From NCBI RefSeq assembly GCF_019097595.1, contig NC_080711.1, forward strand, positions 21,600,928 to 21,664,927: a stretch of DNA of 64,000 bases, in the 5' to 3' direction. The position numbers and the translations under genes were made by a program. The DNA comes from Hemibagrus wyckioides. Taxonomy: Eukaryota; Chordata; Actinopteri; Siluriformes; Bagridae. Shown here in pieces: positions 1 to 11,397 of this stretch. The notes beneath the pieces are model-generated. The model was given only the letters and a program-made list of their open reading frames with translations. It ran no database searches and was not told the DNA's origin. Every line of letters begins with the position of its first letter. Positions within the stretch are counted from its first letter, which is position 1.

Positions 1-600
1 AATTGAAACAACTGAAGGAGGCAGCAGAGTTTAACAAATAAAGTGAAAAAAGTGAATCCACAAACTGCATTCTGTATGAGACTCATTATCAAACATCTCA
101 TTTATCATAATTTAGGAATATTTGTGTTGAATATTACCAAATTTACACTTGATATGTAGTATGATATAAAAACAGAATAAAAAATACATTCTATCCTCCA
201 TTATCCCTCAGTCATTATCATGATGATGTGAAACCTCTGGTAGGTTTGAGTTTTACAGATTAATTCATTAAGGGAATGCTTTAATTTCTTTAGCAGGTGT
301 GAAATATTTACATTTCATATAATAGGTTTATGTGAAATACTGAAGGCTAAAACATATTAGAGAAATCCTCTCAAAGTCTACTGGATTAAGGGTTTTGCTC
401 CTTGTGGTTTATTCAGAAAGGATACGTAAAAAAAGAGAAGCAGATGCTTTATTCCATCATTCACACAAAATTCACAAGATTTAAGATTGAGATCTAATGA
501 GTAAAGAGCAGTGATGAACCTGACAGCATGAAACACACCCAGAGTCTTACAGGAAGCTTTTTCTCATCTCAGCTGTTCCTCTGTGAATGTTTTTATATCT
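1..600. other. Intergenic, 5' flank of V1
   Basis: AT-rich, no gene. The first 340 bases match the 3' flank of family-B units (about 18030, 25049 and 48113), so the window probably opens just downstream of another family-B VH. Confidence 0.6.
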
Positions 601-614
601 CTAGTGGGCGTGTC

Positions 615-622
615 ATGCAAAT
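615..622 (+). promoter_or_regulatory. V1 octamer ATGCAAAT
   Basis: Perfect octamer (Oct/POU site) 103 bp upstream of the V1 start codon, in the family-A context GTGGGCGTGTC. Confidence 0.85.
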
Positions 623-724
623 GAAATCCTGTATTTGAACCATTTATGCTGAAACATTCAGCCCAACAACATACCAGCAGTTTGTGTTCATTTACAGCAG
701 CAGGAATCATTTTAATTCTTTGAG

Positions 725-1169
725 ATGGGACTAGGCAGTGTTTTGAGTTACTTTACTCTAGCAATCTTCATTCAATGTTAGTATTATTTATTACATTATT
801 TAAAAAAAAACATCTTTTTCTTTCGTTCTTTTTTTAATGTTAATGTCTCCTATTCTGTTTCAGATTCCTGCAGTCAGACACTGATCCAGTCTGATCCAGT
901 GATCATCAAACCTGATCAGTCTCATAAACTGACCTGCACAGCCTCTGGATTAGACATTAGTGGCTATTACATGTCTTGGATCAGACAGGTATCTGGAAAA
1001 GGACTGGAATGGGTTGCATATATCTCAAGTAGCAGTAGTGACATACGTTACTCCAGCGCTGTTCAGGGTCGCTTCACCATCTCCAGAGACAACAGTAAGA
1101 AGCAGGTGTATCTGCAGATGAACAGCATGAGGACAGAAGACACTGCAGTTTATTACTGTGCCCGTGACA
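725..1169 (+). CDS. ighv: V1: intact IGHV segment, family A
   Basis: Heavy-chain variable segment. The leader exon 725-776 ([10 protein letters not shown] start) ends at a GTTAGT donor. The V exon 864-1169 follows a TTTCAG acceptor and joins in phase 1. It is open throughout, with the first Cys in LTCTAS, Trp in SWIRQ, and YYCAR at the end. CDR2 is serine-rich. Octamer at 615-622, RSS at 1170-1207. The counterpart interval is missing from block 2, where about 1.19 kb including this gene is absent. Family A also includes V5, V14, V21, V30, V32 and V36. Confidence 0.92.
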
Positions 1170-1207
1170 CACAGTGATACTTCCCCTTAGACATCAGTAC
1201 AAAACAC
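1170..1207 (+). other. V1 RSS
   Basis: Heptamer CACAGTG, 22-bp spacer, nonamer ACAAAACAC, which is one A short of the family form ACAAAAACA. Confidence 0.85.
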
Positions 1208-1995
1208 ATACTTGCTACAGTCACATGACAAACCTACATTTTCAGAACCTGTGGATTCATGGAGGTCAAAGAACCAAAATATTTCGATATATTATCACTT
1301 GGTGACTTTTACTGCATCTAGATTGTTGTGATCTTTATCAGGACATTCATACTGATAAAAGATAATGAAATTATTTCACAATAATATACTGTACTATGTT
1401 TTCAGTCATATGAAAAAGAAAGTACAGACTCTTGAACCCTGTGGGTTTATGTATTATGCTAAAATAAAAAAATCATCTTGTCCTTAGCAGATCTTAAAAT
1501 TAGGTAAATACAACCTCATCATCACATGACAAATTACACCAAGTCATTATTTATTTAACAAAAGTGAATCTAATCTGTAGAAACCATGTGTAAAGAACTA
1601 AATATGCCCTCACTGCTTCCATAGGGATTAATATGGTAAGTAGCAGCCAGGTGCTGCTAATCAAAAGCCCTTAAATAACTTATCATCAGCATCTCTATAG
1701 AAGTAGAAGTTTTGTCAGTTTGCTTTTCTGGAGCATTCATGTGTGTGTTAACACAACAGCAAGAAGAAAAGACGTCAGCAGTGATGTTGCTGCCCATCAA
1801 TCTGAGAAGGGTTATAAGAGCGTTTCTAAACAATTTGAAATACCAGTTTTATTCCATGCATAACATGTCTATTAGAATGAACGATATATCACCAGTAAAT
1901 ACACACAGTTCATTCATTGGTTAGTAAGCAGAAGAACAACTCCAGTCATTCTTTATGTTCATGGTGGCAGATGAATGCTGTAAATCCCAATTTTA
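1208..1995. other. Intergenic between V1 and repeat
   Basis: No gene seen. The part from about 1540 recurs near 25400-25860, and a piece around 1685-1750 recurs at 23740-23800, so it is shared VH-flank sequence. Confidence 0.6.
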
Positions 1996-2475
1996 GGGGA
2001 TTAAACCCGAATATCTGCCATAAGCTTGATCGCCCGAAGTAGCAGATCAGACCCAAACACAGGGATGCAGTACATGCACTGGTTTAATTTAACAAAACAA
2101 AACACAACTACATTAAACGTAACAGCAATAAACCATAATTATGACATGGAAAATTAAATAACCTCAACAAAACATGACTATAACATAAAAACATAAATTA
2201 CATGGCGTCCGGCCTTACGGCACACATACACCGTTACCTCGACACATATGAGTATAATGACCGACACTGACCAATACAGAAGGACAAAGATATATAGAGC
2301 AGCACATCAAGGGAAAACAAGGGATAGGTGAGAAAGCAGGAAAATACATTAGGAAAGGGCGTGGCAACGCCCACACAGGAATAACACAGTAATAAATAAA
2401 CCACTTGCCAGGACCCCTAGGAGTCTGCCAAGGAACTGTCCCAATAACTCCTGACTATACAACACTGAGAAAAAT
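1996..2475. repeat. Unclassified interspersed repeat, copy 1
   Basis: About 480 bp, repeated almost unchanged at 25856-26335 and, split by a transposon, at about 59420-59520 plus 60664-60985. It has no coding potential and ends in a short AAAT run. It could be a solo LTR or a SINE-like element lying antisense; I cannot assign a family. Confidence 0.6.
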
Positions 2476-2843
2476 AAATTAATAAATAAATAAATAAATA
2501 ATGACAACCAAGTGTTTCAAGTTATTTTATTTTTGAAATAGTTGTAGTATAGATTTCTAACATTACTGCACACGATAAACACTATAATAATATCACTAAC
2601 AAGAACTTATTATAATGTAGTAGCTTATTATTATAATGTAGTATGTAATATAATCACCTTAACAGATTAGAATTTGTGTGAGAAGGTTGAAGGTTTAGTT
2701 CCTGTTCCTCTCTGTTACAGCATCATGACTGCCTCATGTTTTCTATCATGATATCATGATGCAAATCCAGATTGCTGTGTGTCCATGCAGTATTTATGTG
2801 CAGCTGAGCTCAGTGGAGCGATCGAGTCTCATCAACACTCACC

Positions 2844-3275
2844 ATGAAGATCCCACTCTCCTCATTCCTGCTACTTATCAGCCTCATTGGTGAGTTTTCA
2901 TGCTGAATCTCAAATATCTTTTTCATTGTTTATTATACACTAATATTTTCTTGTTTATGTTGCAGGTATTCAGTGTCAAAGTCTTGAATCTATTCCCACT
3001 GGTTCAGTAATAAAAACCCTGGAGAAACTCTGAGTCTTTCCTGTAAAGGATCTGGGTTTAACTTTGGTGGCTATGGCATGAACTGGATCAGACAACAAAC
3101 TGGAAAAGCTCTGGAATGGATTGGGGCTATCTGGTATGATGCCAGTAAAACTATATATGCCAAACACATTGAGGGACGTTTGGAAATTACCAGAGACAAC
3201 TCCAAAAACATGGTGTATCTGCAGCTGACTGGTTTGAGTACACAGGACTCTGCTGTGTATTACTGTGCTAGACAC
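2844..3275 (+). pseudogene. ighv: V2: IGHV pseudogene, family E, frameshifted
   Basis: Leader 2844-2889 (MKIPLSSFLL start) with a good GTGAGT donor; V exon 2966-3275. Against V39 one base is missing in the A-run near 3011-3020, so FR1 shifts frame and hits a stop in the LSL region. The downstream frame is otherwise well kept (MNWIRQQTGKALEWIG, YYCAR). Octamer 2759-2766 and RSS 3276-3314 are intact. A CTCF-like motif lies about 60 bp beyond the nonamer. Confidence 0.88.
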
Positions 3276-3314
3276 CACAGTGGTACAAACATCTTAATCA
3301 GCCGTCCAAAATCC
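3276..3314 (+). other. V2 RSS
   Basis: CACAGTG, 23-bp spacer, CCAAAATCC. Intact although the gene is frameshifted. Confidence 0.8.
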
Positions 3315-3372
3315 TCCCACAGATGTGGTGAAAGAGAAAAGTGCATTCAATATACAGGGCATTTTCACAAGA

Positions 3373-3388
3373 TCTGCAGGTGGCGCTA
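3373..3388 (+). promoter_or_regulatory. CTCF-like motif 3' of V2 RSS
   Basis: TCTGCAGGTGGCGCTA fits the CTCF core in all but its first base and carries the GGCGCTA extension. It starts 59 bp after the V2 nonamer. Confidence 0.5.
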
Positions 3389-3389
3389 G

Positions 3390-4020
3390 AGCTTAACAAA
3401 TATACTGTACCATTTTATGTTTCCTTAAAGTGGTCATAAGTACAACATATTCTCATATCCTCAGTCAGAGTTAGATACTCCATCATTTTTATGTCTTTGA
3501 GACACTGAACACTGAGACTGTCTCTTAAAATCAAATTTCCAAAGAGGACCAAAAAGGGAAATAATAACATTTACAGAAAAAATGCCAACTTTTAATCAGT
3601 GATTATTAAATACATACATTTCACAAAGGTTCCACAACATTAACTGTTAACTATAAACAAAGAGTTTATACCGTATTCTTCTTTAATTAATTGATAAATA
3701 AATTGTAACCGTTCACAGACTGCTGCTGTATAAGAGGAATTGTGATTATAATAATTAGTCACACTGAATATTGGAAAATAATTATCTTCAGGTTTGTAGC
3801 AGTAACTCCCTGACACAGTTCAGCCAAAGTATGCAGAACTACACAATGTTTTTTGTTGTTTTCTTTGTACTTTACACAATTAATTATTGGCACATACACC
3901 CACCACCTCTACAATTCCTGACATCACACCACCTGCTCCTTGATTATTGTCCTATTAAAACACACCCCCAAGTGTTTTACTCCTTACTGAATATGTGTAT
4001 ATGAAGAGTGAGTTCTCTTA
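3390..4020. other. Intergenic 3' of V2
   Basis: AT-rich, no gene. The same stretch follows V39 at 62040-62670. About 0.8 kb, from inside V2 to 3790, is deleted in the block-2 counterpart. Confidence 0.6.
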
Positions 4021-5340
4021 ACAGACCTGAGGAATTCCTGCGAACCTGTCTCCCTATCCTCTTTAATGTGCTCTGAACTTCCAATGCCTGAACCTGTCTC
4101 TCGCTATTCCTCTAATCTTATAAATCCTAAAGATTTGGAATCAATTTAGAAAATCATTTGCCCTTCATAGTCTCTCCTTACATGCCCCCTTAAGTAAAAA
4201 CCATATGTTCACTCCTTCAATAATGGACAATGCCTTTGATATTTGGGTTAAGAGTGGGATATATACATTACAAGATCTTTATATAAATAATACTTTTGCG
4301 TCTTTTGATGAATTAGTTAACAGATTTAAGATTCCCAGGTCCCATTTCTTTAGATATCTGCAAGTATGAAACTTTCTGGTTACACATATTGATTGTTTTC
4401 CTTCATAACTTTCTGCATCCCTATTAGACTCTATTTTTAAGGTAGGAAAAGATTCCAATCAAATCATAGGCAAAATTTATATCCTCCTCAATCAGCATAA
4501 CCTGGCGTATTTAGATTGCTTAAAAAAGCCATGGAAGAGGATCTGAATGAACAAATTTCAGAGATAACTTGGCAGAATATTATTAAACAGATCTGTTTGT
4601 CATCTATATGTCAACGACATATGATTGTGAAATTTAAGGTGGTACACCGACTCCACTGGTCAAAGGTGAGGCTATCTAAATTCTGGCCAGAGCTAGACCC
4701 TATTTGTGACAGATGTAGGCAAGCTCCTGCAAGCCTTCTATATATGTTTTGGACATGCCTGTGTTTGTATAATTTCTGGAAATTGATTTTTGGTGCATTC
4801 TCAGAAATAATAGTTTTGCCAATAGACCCATCTCCTTTTATAGCGGTATTTGGTGTTGTAACACAAAACCTGTGCAGACGTAGCTATAATTGTGAAATAT
4901 TGGCCTTTTGCACACTCCTTGCTAGACCCCCACCCCCCTACTTTCCCTCACTAGATTAAAGAGACCATGAAATATCTTAAACTGGAAAAAATAAGATACT
5001 CTCTGCAAGGATCTTCCCAAAAATTCTATGCAAACTGGCAACCTTTTTTGTCATTTGTTGAAAAGCACAAGTAGGGAACACAGCCCCAAGAAGAGGCTTT
5101 TATTTAAAGTTATTCATTTACTGTTATTTATTTGTTTATTTTATTTTATTTATTTAATTTATTAATTAATTAATTTATTTTTTTATTGTTTTTTTTGTTG
5201 TTGTTGTTCTCATGTCTTCTTTGTACAATGTAATTGATGCTTTATGTCTGATGGGTAGAGGGTTGGGTTGGGCTATGTTGTATTTCTTCTGTTTTTTGTT
5301 TGTATCTTGTAAAATTATAAATAAAGAGATCTTGTTCAAA
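4021..5340 (+). mobile_element. 5'-truncated L1/Tx1-type LINE, copy A
   Basis: Decayed 3' end of a non-LTR retrotransposon. Readable ORF2 C-terminal motifs include HFFRYLQ (about 4347-4367) and, at 4516-4959, the tail with C..C, the HRLHWSKV and MFWTC motifs. A 3' UTR ends in an AATAAA signal at 5320-5325 and an A-run. The VH-free paralogous site at 12500-12530 lacks the whole interval, which sets the insertion limits. Copies lie at 27066-28391 and from 62671. No clear target duplication is visible. Confidence 0.75.
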
Positions 5341-5482
5341 AAATTCAGAGACCTGATAAAGTCTCTTAATGTTCCATATTTTATAGATTTATATTCACAG
5401 ATTACAGAGGTTCATTAGATGAGAAGATTTTCATGTGTAGAGGAATCCATCCCATTTTGTCCCTAAGATAAGAAGTGTCTCT

Positions 5483-5590
5483 ATGCAAATGTCCCTGTTA
5501 TATATTTAAGCAACAAAGACCAAGAGCTTTTACTTCTTCTGCTTCAACACACACCATGATCTCTACATCCCTACTGCTGCTGCTGCAGCA
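5483..5590 (+). pseudogene. V3: orphan promoter plus leader relic, family D
   Basis: Octamer ATGCAAAT at 5483-5490 and a start at 5556 (MISTSLLLL), matching the V7 leader. The reading then breaks at a CAG/CAACAC junction into unrelated sequence; no donor and no V exon follow. The identical relic V19 lies at 28606. Confidence 0.8.
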
Positions 5591-6470
5591 ACACTTTTGT
5601 TTTTGCCCCCATTTTTCATGAGCTGAACTCAAAGACTTTTTCTATGTACACAAAAGGCCTATTTCTCTCAAATATTGTTCACAAATCTGTCTAAATGTGT
5701 GTTAGTGAGCACTTCTCCTTTGCTGAGATAATCCATCCACCTCACAGGTGTGGCATATCAAGACGCTGATTAGACAGCATGATTATTGCACAGGTATGCC
5801 TTAGGCTGGCCGCAATAAAGAGTTAAATTCAGAGTTAAATGTTACTTAACTCACAGTCATTCTACTAAATTTAAGTTTTGCAGTTTATTCATTATTACAT
5901 TAAAAATAAATGTGTTGACCTGGAAAAGACTTCATGTGTTCAACACTGTCTAGTATAAATAAATCTGAAAGCTTTAATTTCTCTTTTGCATGTCTCTCAA
6001 CCTCAAATAAAGTTCTAGCTTTTCAAGATATCATTCTGATTATGGTGCAGAAGCATCGCAGACTTGATCACAGTGTGCCATCACTGTGGAAAGAAATGAC
6101 ATTGTCTGACACGTTGTACCATATAAGAGTTTAGACCACTAAACATGTGTAATATTTATTCCAATTTTATAGGTATACTGTATTTTGTATAAATTCATCT
6201 GTCCTAATCACATTACAGACAGTTTGAGAGCATATAATGGATAAACAAAAAAAATGGACAGTTTTAGGTAAATTATATCATGAACTTTGTTTGAAAAAAA
6301 GAATGTTCCAAATATAAAATCTTTTTATAATGGGGTTTATAAAATTTATAAAAGTGTCTTTTCTCAAACAAAAGAGTTTTTCTCCCCATTATAAACCCAC
6401 ATATCCTCCATCAGATGAATCTCCTCCTCATGATTTAAATACATTTCAGATACATTCTCCTCCCATCATC
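5590..6470. other. Non-VH insert and 5' flank of V4
   Basis: Replaces the lost V exon of V3. Around 5700-5830 it resembles a repeat I recall as dispersed in many vertebrate genomes (GTGTGGCATATCAAGA), not verifiable here. From about 6290 it is the standard family-B upstream flank. No gene seen. Confidence 0.45.
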
Positions 6471-6477
6471 AGCAGAT

Positions 6478-6519
6478 AAGCAAATCCAAGCATCAGAGCT
6501 GGATCTCACTCTATTTATA
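6478..6519 (+). promoter_or_regulatory. V4 promoter: AAGCAAAT plus TATTTATA
   Basis: One-mismatch octamer at 6478-6485 and a TATA-like TATTTATA at 6512-6519. All family-B promoters share this arrangement. Confidence 0.65.
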
Positions 6520-6583
6520 TGATGTGATGGTGTCTGTTAAACTTTGGAGAACAGAGAAGACTCCAGTACAAACAACACACACC

Positions 6584-7019
6584 ATGTTCTCTACATCTCT
6601 ACTGCTCCTGCTGGCAGCTGCTTCTTGTGAGTGCTTTATCAAATCCATTCATTTACGAGATGAAGAATAAAGGTGCAGCAGATATTGTGTGAGATATCAC
6701 CATGTGTTTTCCTCCACAGATGTACATGGTGAGGAACTGACTCAGCCTGCTTCCATGACAGTCCAGCCAGGCCAGAGTCTCTCCATCCACTGCAAGGTTT
6801 CATATTCAGTTACGAGCTATGAAACAGCTTGGATCCGACAACCTGCAGGAAAAGCTCTGGAGTGGATTGGACTCATCTATAGTGATGGGGATACAGCTTA
6901 CAGTGAGAAACTGAAAAATAAGTTCAGCATCTCCAGAGACACTTCTACTAACACAATAACAATTGGAGGACAGAACATGCAGACTGAAGACACAGCTGTG
7001 TATTACTGCGCTGGTTACA
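6584..7019 (+). CDS. ighv: V4: intact IGHV segment, family B
   Basis: Leader 6584-6626 (MFSTSLLLLLAAAS) with GTGAGT donor; V exon 6720-7019 starts YVHGEELTQP. FR1 Cys is in SIHCKV, Trp in TAWIRQ, and it ends YYCAG. CDR1 reads SYETA; CDR2 reads IYSDGDTAY. The promoter has the variant octamer AAGCAAAT and a TATA-like box; RSS 7020-7058. Duplicate of V20, with frameworks matching and the differences in the CDRs. Confidence 0.93.
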
Positions 7020-7058
7020 CACAGTGAGACAGAATAGTGGATTCCTCTTACAAAAACC
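7020..7058 (+). other. V4 RSS
   Basis: CACAGTG, 23-bp spacer, consensus nonamer ACAAAAACC. Confidence 0.92.
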
Positions 7059-7598
7059 TTATGAGACATGTTACACACATCCTCTCAATGCAACTAATAA
7101 ATCATCTCAGTCACACTTTCACTTTCTTCCACTGTAATAAAGTCATAATGATTTGTAGTGTTTTAAAACACAGTCACACAAAGTAATATTTAAATAAAAA
7201 AGAAAACATTATTGAAAGAGTGTTCATTCTGAACTATTATTAATCCCTTCATTTTACAGGATTTTTAACCAACAGTTGGAATCAGTTTCATAAAAAAGAC
7301 AGGAGAAAACAGATAGCAGATGCTTTAAATTATTCCATCATCCACAAAGATTTAACAACAGACAAGTTGTTGACATGAGCTCCTGACTGAATGAGTCAGT
7401 GATGATTTGTGACCTGAATTATATATTTAATAAAATTCAGTTTCTATTAGACAAACAGATGAAAAATGACAGTTTCTGAACAGACCAGAATGTTCTTCTG
7501 GGTGTTACAGTGACACACAGTGATGGAATAAAAAGTCATGAGATCTAATGAGTAAAGAGCAGTGATGAACCTGACAGCATGAAACAAACCCAGAGTCT
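7059..7598. other. Intergenic V4-V5
   Basis: AT-rich VH flank with no gene; near-identical at 30110-30649. Confidence 0.6.
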
Positions 7599-8037
7599 GT
7601 TTTGAGTTACTTTACTCTAGCATTGTTCATTCACTGTTAGTATTATTATTTATTTTATATTGAGAAACATTTTACGGATTTTTCATACTTTCTTTTTTAA
7701 CTTCAACAATTATCTTTGTGTGTTCTTGCAGATTCCTGCAGTCAGACACTGATCCAGTCTGATCCAGTGATCATCAAACCTGATCAGTCTCATAAACTGA
7801 CCTGCACAGCCTCTGGATTTAACTTCAGTGGCTACTGGATGGCTTGGATCAGACAGGCGCCTGGAAAAGGACTTGAATTTGTTGCAATTATTGAGAGTAA
7901 TAGTAACAGGAAGTTTTAGTCCAGTGCAGATCAGGGCCGCTTCACCATCTCCAGAGACAACAGTAAGAAGCAGGTGTATCTGCAGATGAACAGCATGAGG
8001 ACAGAAGACACTGCAGTTTATTACTGTGCCCGTGACA
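7599..8037 (+). pseudogene. ighv: V5: IGHV pseudogene, family A
   Basis: The promoter and start codon are deleted: sequence from the upstream flank joins straight into the middle of the leader exon (remnant 7599-7635). V exon 7732-8037 has an in-frame TAG at 7917-7919 in the CDR2/FR3 boundary, where V36 has TAC. RSS 8038-8075 (22-bp spacer) is kept. V21 has both lesions, so they predate the 23-kb duplication. Confidence 0.9.
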
Positions 8038-8075
8038 CACAGTGATACTTCCCCTTAGACATCAGTACAAAACAC
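8038..8075 (+). other. V5 RSS
   Basis: CACAGTG, 22-bp spacer, ACAAAACAC. Confidence 0.75.
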
Positions 8076-8800
8076 TTGCTATAGTCACATGACAAACCCA
8101 CATTTTCAGAAGCTGTGGATTCATGGAGGTCAAAGAACCAAAATATTTTGATTATCTCTGACTTTTCCTTAATATATCTTAACTAATATTGATTTCCAAA
8201 TTGATTGATTAGTTAAACCAATAGAGTTACTATTTTTACCACTGATACTGTATCTGAGTGCTTTCTCTCTTTTTTAAACTGTACTGATAAAAATGCTCCA
8301 CTTCTGAATTCCTAATATTTTTTTTTCTGTTCCAAGTGAGATGATTTTTATTGACATTTATAGTGATTATAATCTTTTTCTCATGAATAACGTATTCTAG
8401 TTATTGATCATTTGAAAAGAGGAATTTTGTGCCTCTAGAGGGCAGTCTGTACAAACTCAACCACACAATCATTACATAAAGTGTCTTAGTACCCTGTGTT
8501 GATCAATAAATTCTGTTGTCTAATTGTATATTAAATGCCGGAATATTACATTAATGCCTCTTTAAAAATGTGAATTTGTATGATGTTAAGGTGTATAAAC
8601 ACATACTTTAGTCTTTTCTTTCATTTAGAGAAAGTATTATTAAAAATGATTTAAATTACATTTAAATACAGTGGCTTCTCCACTTCTAATAAATAGCGAG
8701 AGTGAAACATTTAGTTGTTGCTTTTCTACACAGAACCTTATAATCATCCACTCATCTATACAGTGAGCAGCATGTGGTTGTGGATTGAACACCTCCATAG
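8076..8800. other. Intergenic, 5' flank of V6
   Basis: AT-rich; no gene. Holds the CTCF-like motif at 8432. Confidence 0.6.
8432..8444 (+). promoter_or_regulatory. CTCF-like motif upstream of V6
   Basis: CCTCTAGAGGGCA fits the CTCF core CCDSHAGRKGGCR at every position; 505 bp upstream of the V6 start. Confidence 0.5.
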
Positions 8801-8818
8801 TGGTCATGGACACTCCCT

Positions 8819-8826
8819 ATTCAAAT
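8819..8826 (+). promoter_or_regulatory. V6 variant octamer ATTCAAAT
   Basis: One-mismatch octamer followed by GTATAAAC. Family-C promoters all share it. Confidence 0.55.
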
Positions 8827-8936
8827 AGAGTCGTGTATAAACAGCATGTTCTTGACTGCTCTAGTTTCCAGTGAGCTCTGTGATAGATAACACTCCCATA
8901 CACTTTAAATCTGGGTGAAGCAGAACTCAGAGAAGG

Positions 8937-9363
8937 ATGATTCTAGGACAGTGTATTTTATTGGTACTCATTTCATGTAAGTTTATGTTTTTTTCTGTTG
9001 TGACTAATAGCATTATATCATTATAAAATAACATTACCTAGTTCTACTCTTCTCTTCCAGATTCTTATGGACAGTCCCTGACCTCCTCTGCTTCTGTGGT
9101 GAAGAGACCTGGAGAGTCGGTCACTCTGTCCTGTACTGTCTCTGGATTCTCAATGAGCAGCTACTACATGAACTGGATCCGTCAGAAACCAGGACAAGGA
9201 CTGTAGTGGATCGGGCGTATTGAAGGTGGCACTAGCACTAGATTCGCTCAGTCACTGCAGGGCCAGTTCTCCATCACTAAAGACACCAGTAAAAACATGC
9301 TGTACCTAGAAGTGAAGAGTCTGAAAGCTGAAGACACGGCAGTTTATTACTGTGCACGAGACT
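8937..9363 (+). pseudogene. ighv: V6: IGHV pseudogene, family C, nonsense
   Basis: Leader 8937-8976 ([19 protein letters not shown] donor); V exon 9061-9363 ([10 protein letters not shown] start, CTVSGF, MNWIRQ). The conserved GLEW Glu codon is TAG at 9204-9206. Its duplicate V22 has GAG there and is intact, so the nonsense change came after the duplication. RSS 9364-9401 has heptamer CACACTG. Confidence 0.92.
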
Positions 9364-9401
9364 CACACTGACACAACAGACTCCAGAGCTGTACAAAAAC
9401 T
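9364..9401 (+). other. V6 RSS
   Basis: CACACTG (fifth base C not G), 22-bp spacer, ACAAAAACT. Confidence 0.78.
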
Positions 9402-9440
9402 TACACAAGCACGTCCTCATGAGCTGTAAATATTCCCTCA

Positions 9441-9917
9441 GCAGCAATGCTGAAGGCGGCCGAAATCCACAATAATGTCCTTTGAACAGTTGATATTGAG
9501 ATATGTCTGTTACTGATGCTCTGTAAAGCCTTCATAACGGCTCTAATCTGAGGTGCTGTTAATTGGTGATTTCTGAGGCTGGTAACTCTAAATGAACTTC
9601 CCCTCTGCAGCAGAGGTCAGTTTTGGTCTTGCTTTACTGGGATGGTCTTCATGTGAGCCAGTTTCATCATGGTGCTTGATGGGTTTTGCAAATGCACTTG
9701 ACAATACTGTTCCTGCAAGAACTATTCCAGAACACCTGACCTTCGTGTCTTAAAATAACAACTGACTGTTTTTTGTTGCCATTACATATGGATTACTTAA
9801 GTCCAGTCATTTCATAGTTTTGAAATCTCCAGTATTGTTCTAGAATGTAGAAAATCAGTCACTAAACAAAAAACATTGAATTAAAAGGTGTGTCCAAACT
9901 TTTGACTGGTAGTGTAC
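9441..9917 (-). mobile_element. Tc1-like element remnant, copy 1
   Basis: Read on the minus strand, it shows decayed Tc1/mariner transposase N-terminal motifs (TGSHEDHPS, then LTSAAEGKF) with in-frame stops. The right end, GTGTCCAAACTTTTGACTGG, is the typical terminus of fish Tc1-like elements. It interrupts family-C 3' flank that is uninterrupted after V11. Copy at 32492-32968. Confidence 0.8.
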
Positions 9918-10073
9918 ATCAGTAAATAATTCGATGTCAGTATGTGCAAAGAGAAGTATGTGCAAATTGTATTTACAGCAGATAAAGTGTTAAGAAAAGA
10001 GTAATTAAATATTTGTGCAAAAGTCTGCATTATGTACATTGTATGTACAACAGCAACAGAGATAATAAACAGT

Positions 10074-10243
<170 letters not shown>

Positions 10244-10259
10244 GTGTAATCTATGAATT

Positions 10260-11209
10260 AACAATATCCACATTTTAATTATATTATACAGAGAAAATGT
10301 AAATGTACAGCATGAAGCAGAACTGTAACGTGGTGAAGTGTAGTGAGACATGAGTGTTCTAGCAGTGTAGTGTAGAGTTCAGAAGATTTATGGTTGTGGG
10401 GAAAAATCTGGACCTGCTGGTTCTGGTGCAGATGGTCCTGCATCTCCTCCTGGACAGGAGGAGGTTGAACAGTTTGTGACTAGAGTGGGAGGAGTCTTTG
10501 ATGATTTTGTGTGCTCTGTGCAGACATCTACTGTGGTGAAGAGACTCAGTGGTAGTTGGGTGTCGATGATGCATTGGGCGCTTTTCACAACCCTTTGCAG
10601 TGATTTCTTTTCATACACTGTGGAGCTGCCATACCACACTGTGATGGAGCTTGTCAAGATGCTCTCAATAATCCAGCGGTAAAAATTGGTCAGGATCTTG
10701 GGGGATAGGTGAACTTTTTTTAATCTTCTCAGGAAGTAAGGACATTGTTGTGCCTTCCTATCCAGAGGTGAAGTGTTCAAATGCCAAGACAGATCTTCAG
10801 AGATGTGGACGCCCAGGAACTGAAAGCTGGAGACTTCAGACCCATTGATGTAGATGGGGGAGTGTCTGCTGCTGTTAGATGTCCGGAAGTTCACAATGAG
10901 CTCTTTGGTCTTCTTGGCATTGAGGGTGAGGTTGTTCATGGAACACCATGCTGACAAGCTTTGGATCTCCTCTCTGTAGGCCAGTTCCTCAATGTTGCTG
11001 ATTTGCCCAATAATTGTGGTATCATCTGCATATTTGATGAACATGTTGGAGTTATGCCATGGAACACAGTCATGGGTAAACAGGGAGTAAAGCAGTGGGC
11101 TCAGCACGCAGCCTTGTGGGATGCCGGTGTTCAGGATAAGAGTTGAGGATATGTGATTACCCAACCTTACAGACTGAGGTCTATTTGTTAGGAATAAAAA
11201 TATAATCAT
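10260..11209 (-). mobile_element. Rex1/L2-type LINE, RT fragment, copy 1
   Basis: Minus-strand ORF from 11209: RT motif GIPQGCVLSPLL, catalytic YADD, the NAKKTKELIV block, and a C-terminal tail that moves to another frame near 10575 and ends LLNS. So it is frameshifted and 5'-truncated. The 3' end adjoins the GATA array, resembling the microsatellite tails of CR1-group LINEs. Copy at 33240-34172. Exact clade (Rex1 or L2) is uncertain. Confidence 0.8.
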
Positions 11210-11290
11210 TTAATATCATAAGACAATAATCATTATAATGTATTCAGTCACTTGTTCATCTTTAGGAAGTTTCATTTGGGTCAGAGTGCT

Positions 11291-11328
11291 GGATCCAGAG
11301 TCCATCCCTGGATCCAGAGTCCATCCCA
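11291..11328. repeat. 19-bp tandem duplication
   Basis: CTGGATCCAGAGTCCATCC occurs twice in tandem here but only once in the block-2 copy (about 34269), so it arose after the duplication. Confidence 0.8.
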
Positions 11329-11397
11329 GGACATGTTACAAATTCACACACTCATTCACACCTAGGGGAAATTTTAATGAAGATCACTGATCTTGAT

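Noticed and set aside
1712..1924. 70-codon ORF repeated at 25572
   Set aside because: Duplicated intergenic VH flank; no homology, no promoter, no splice signals.
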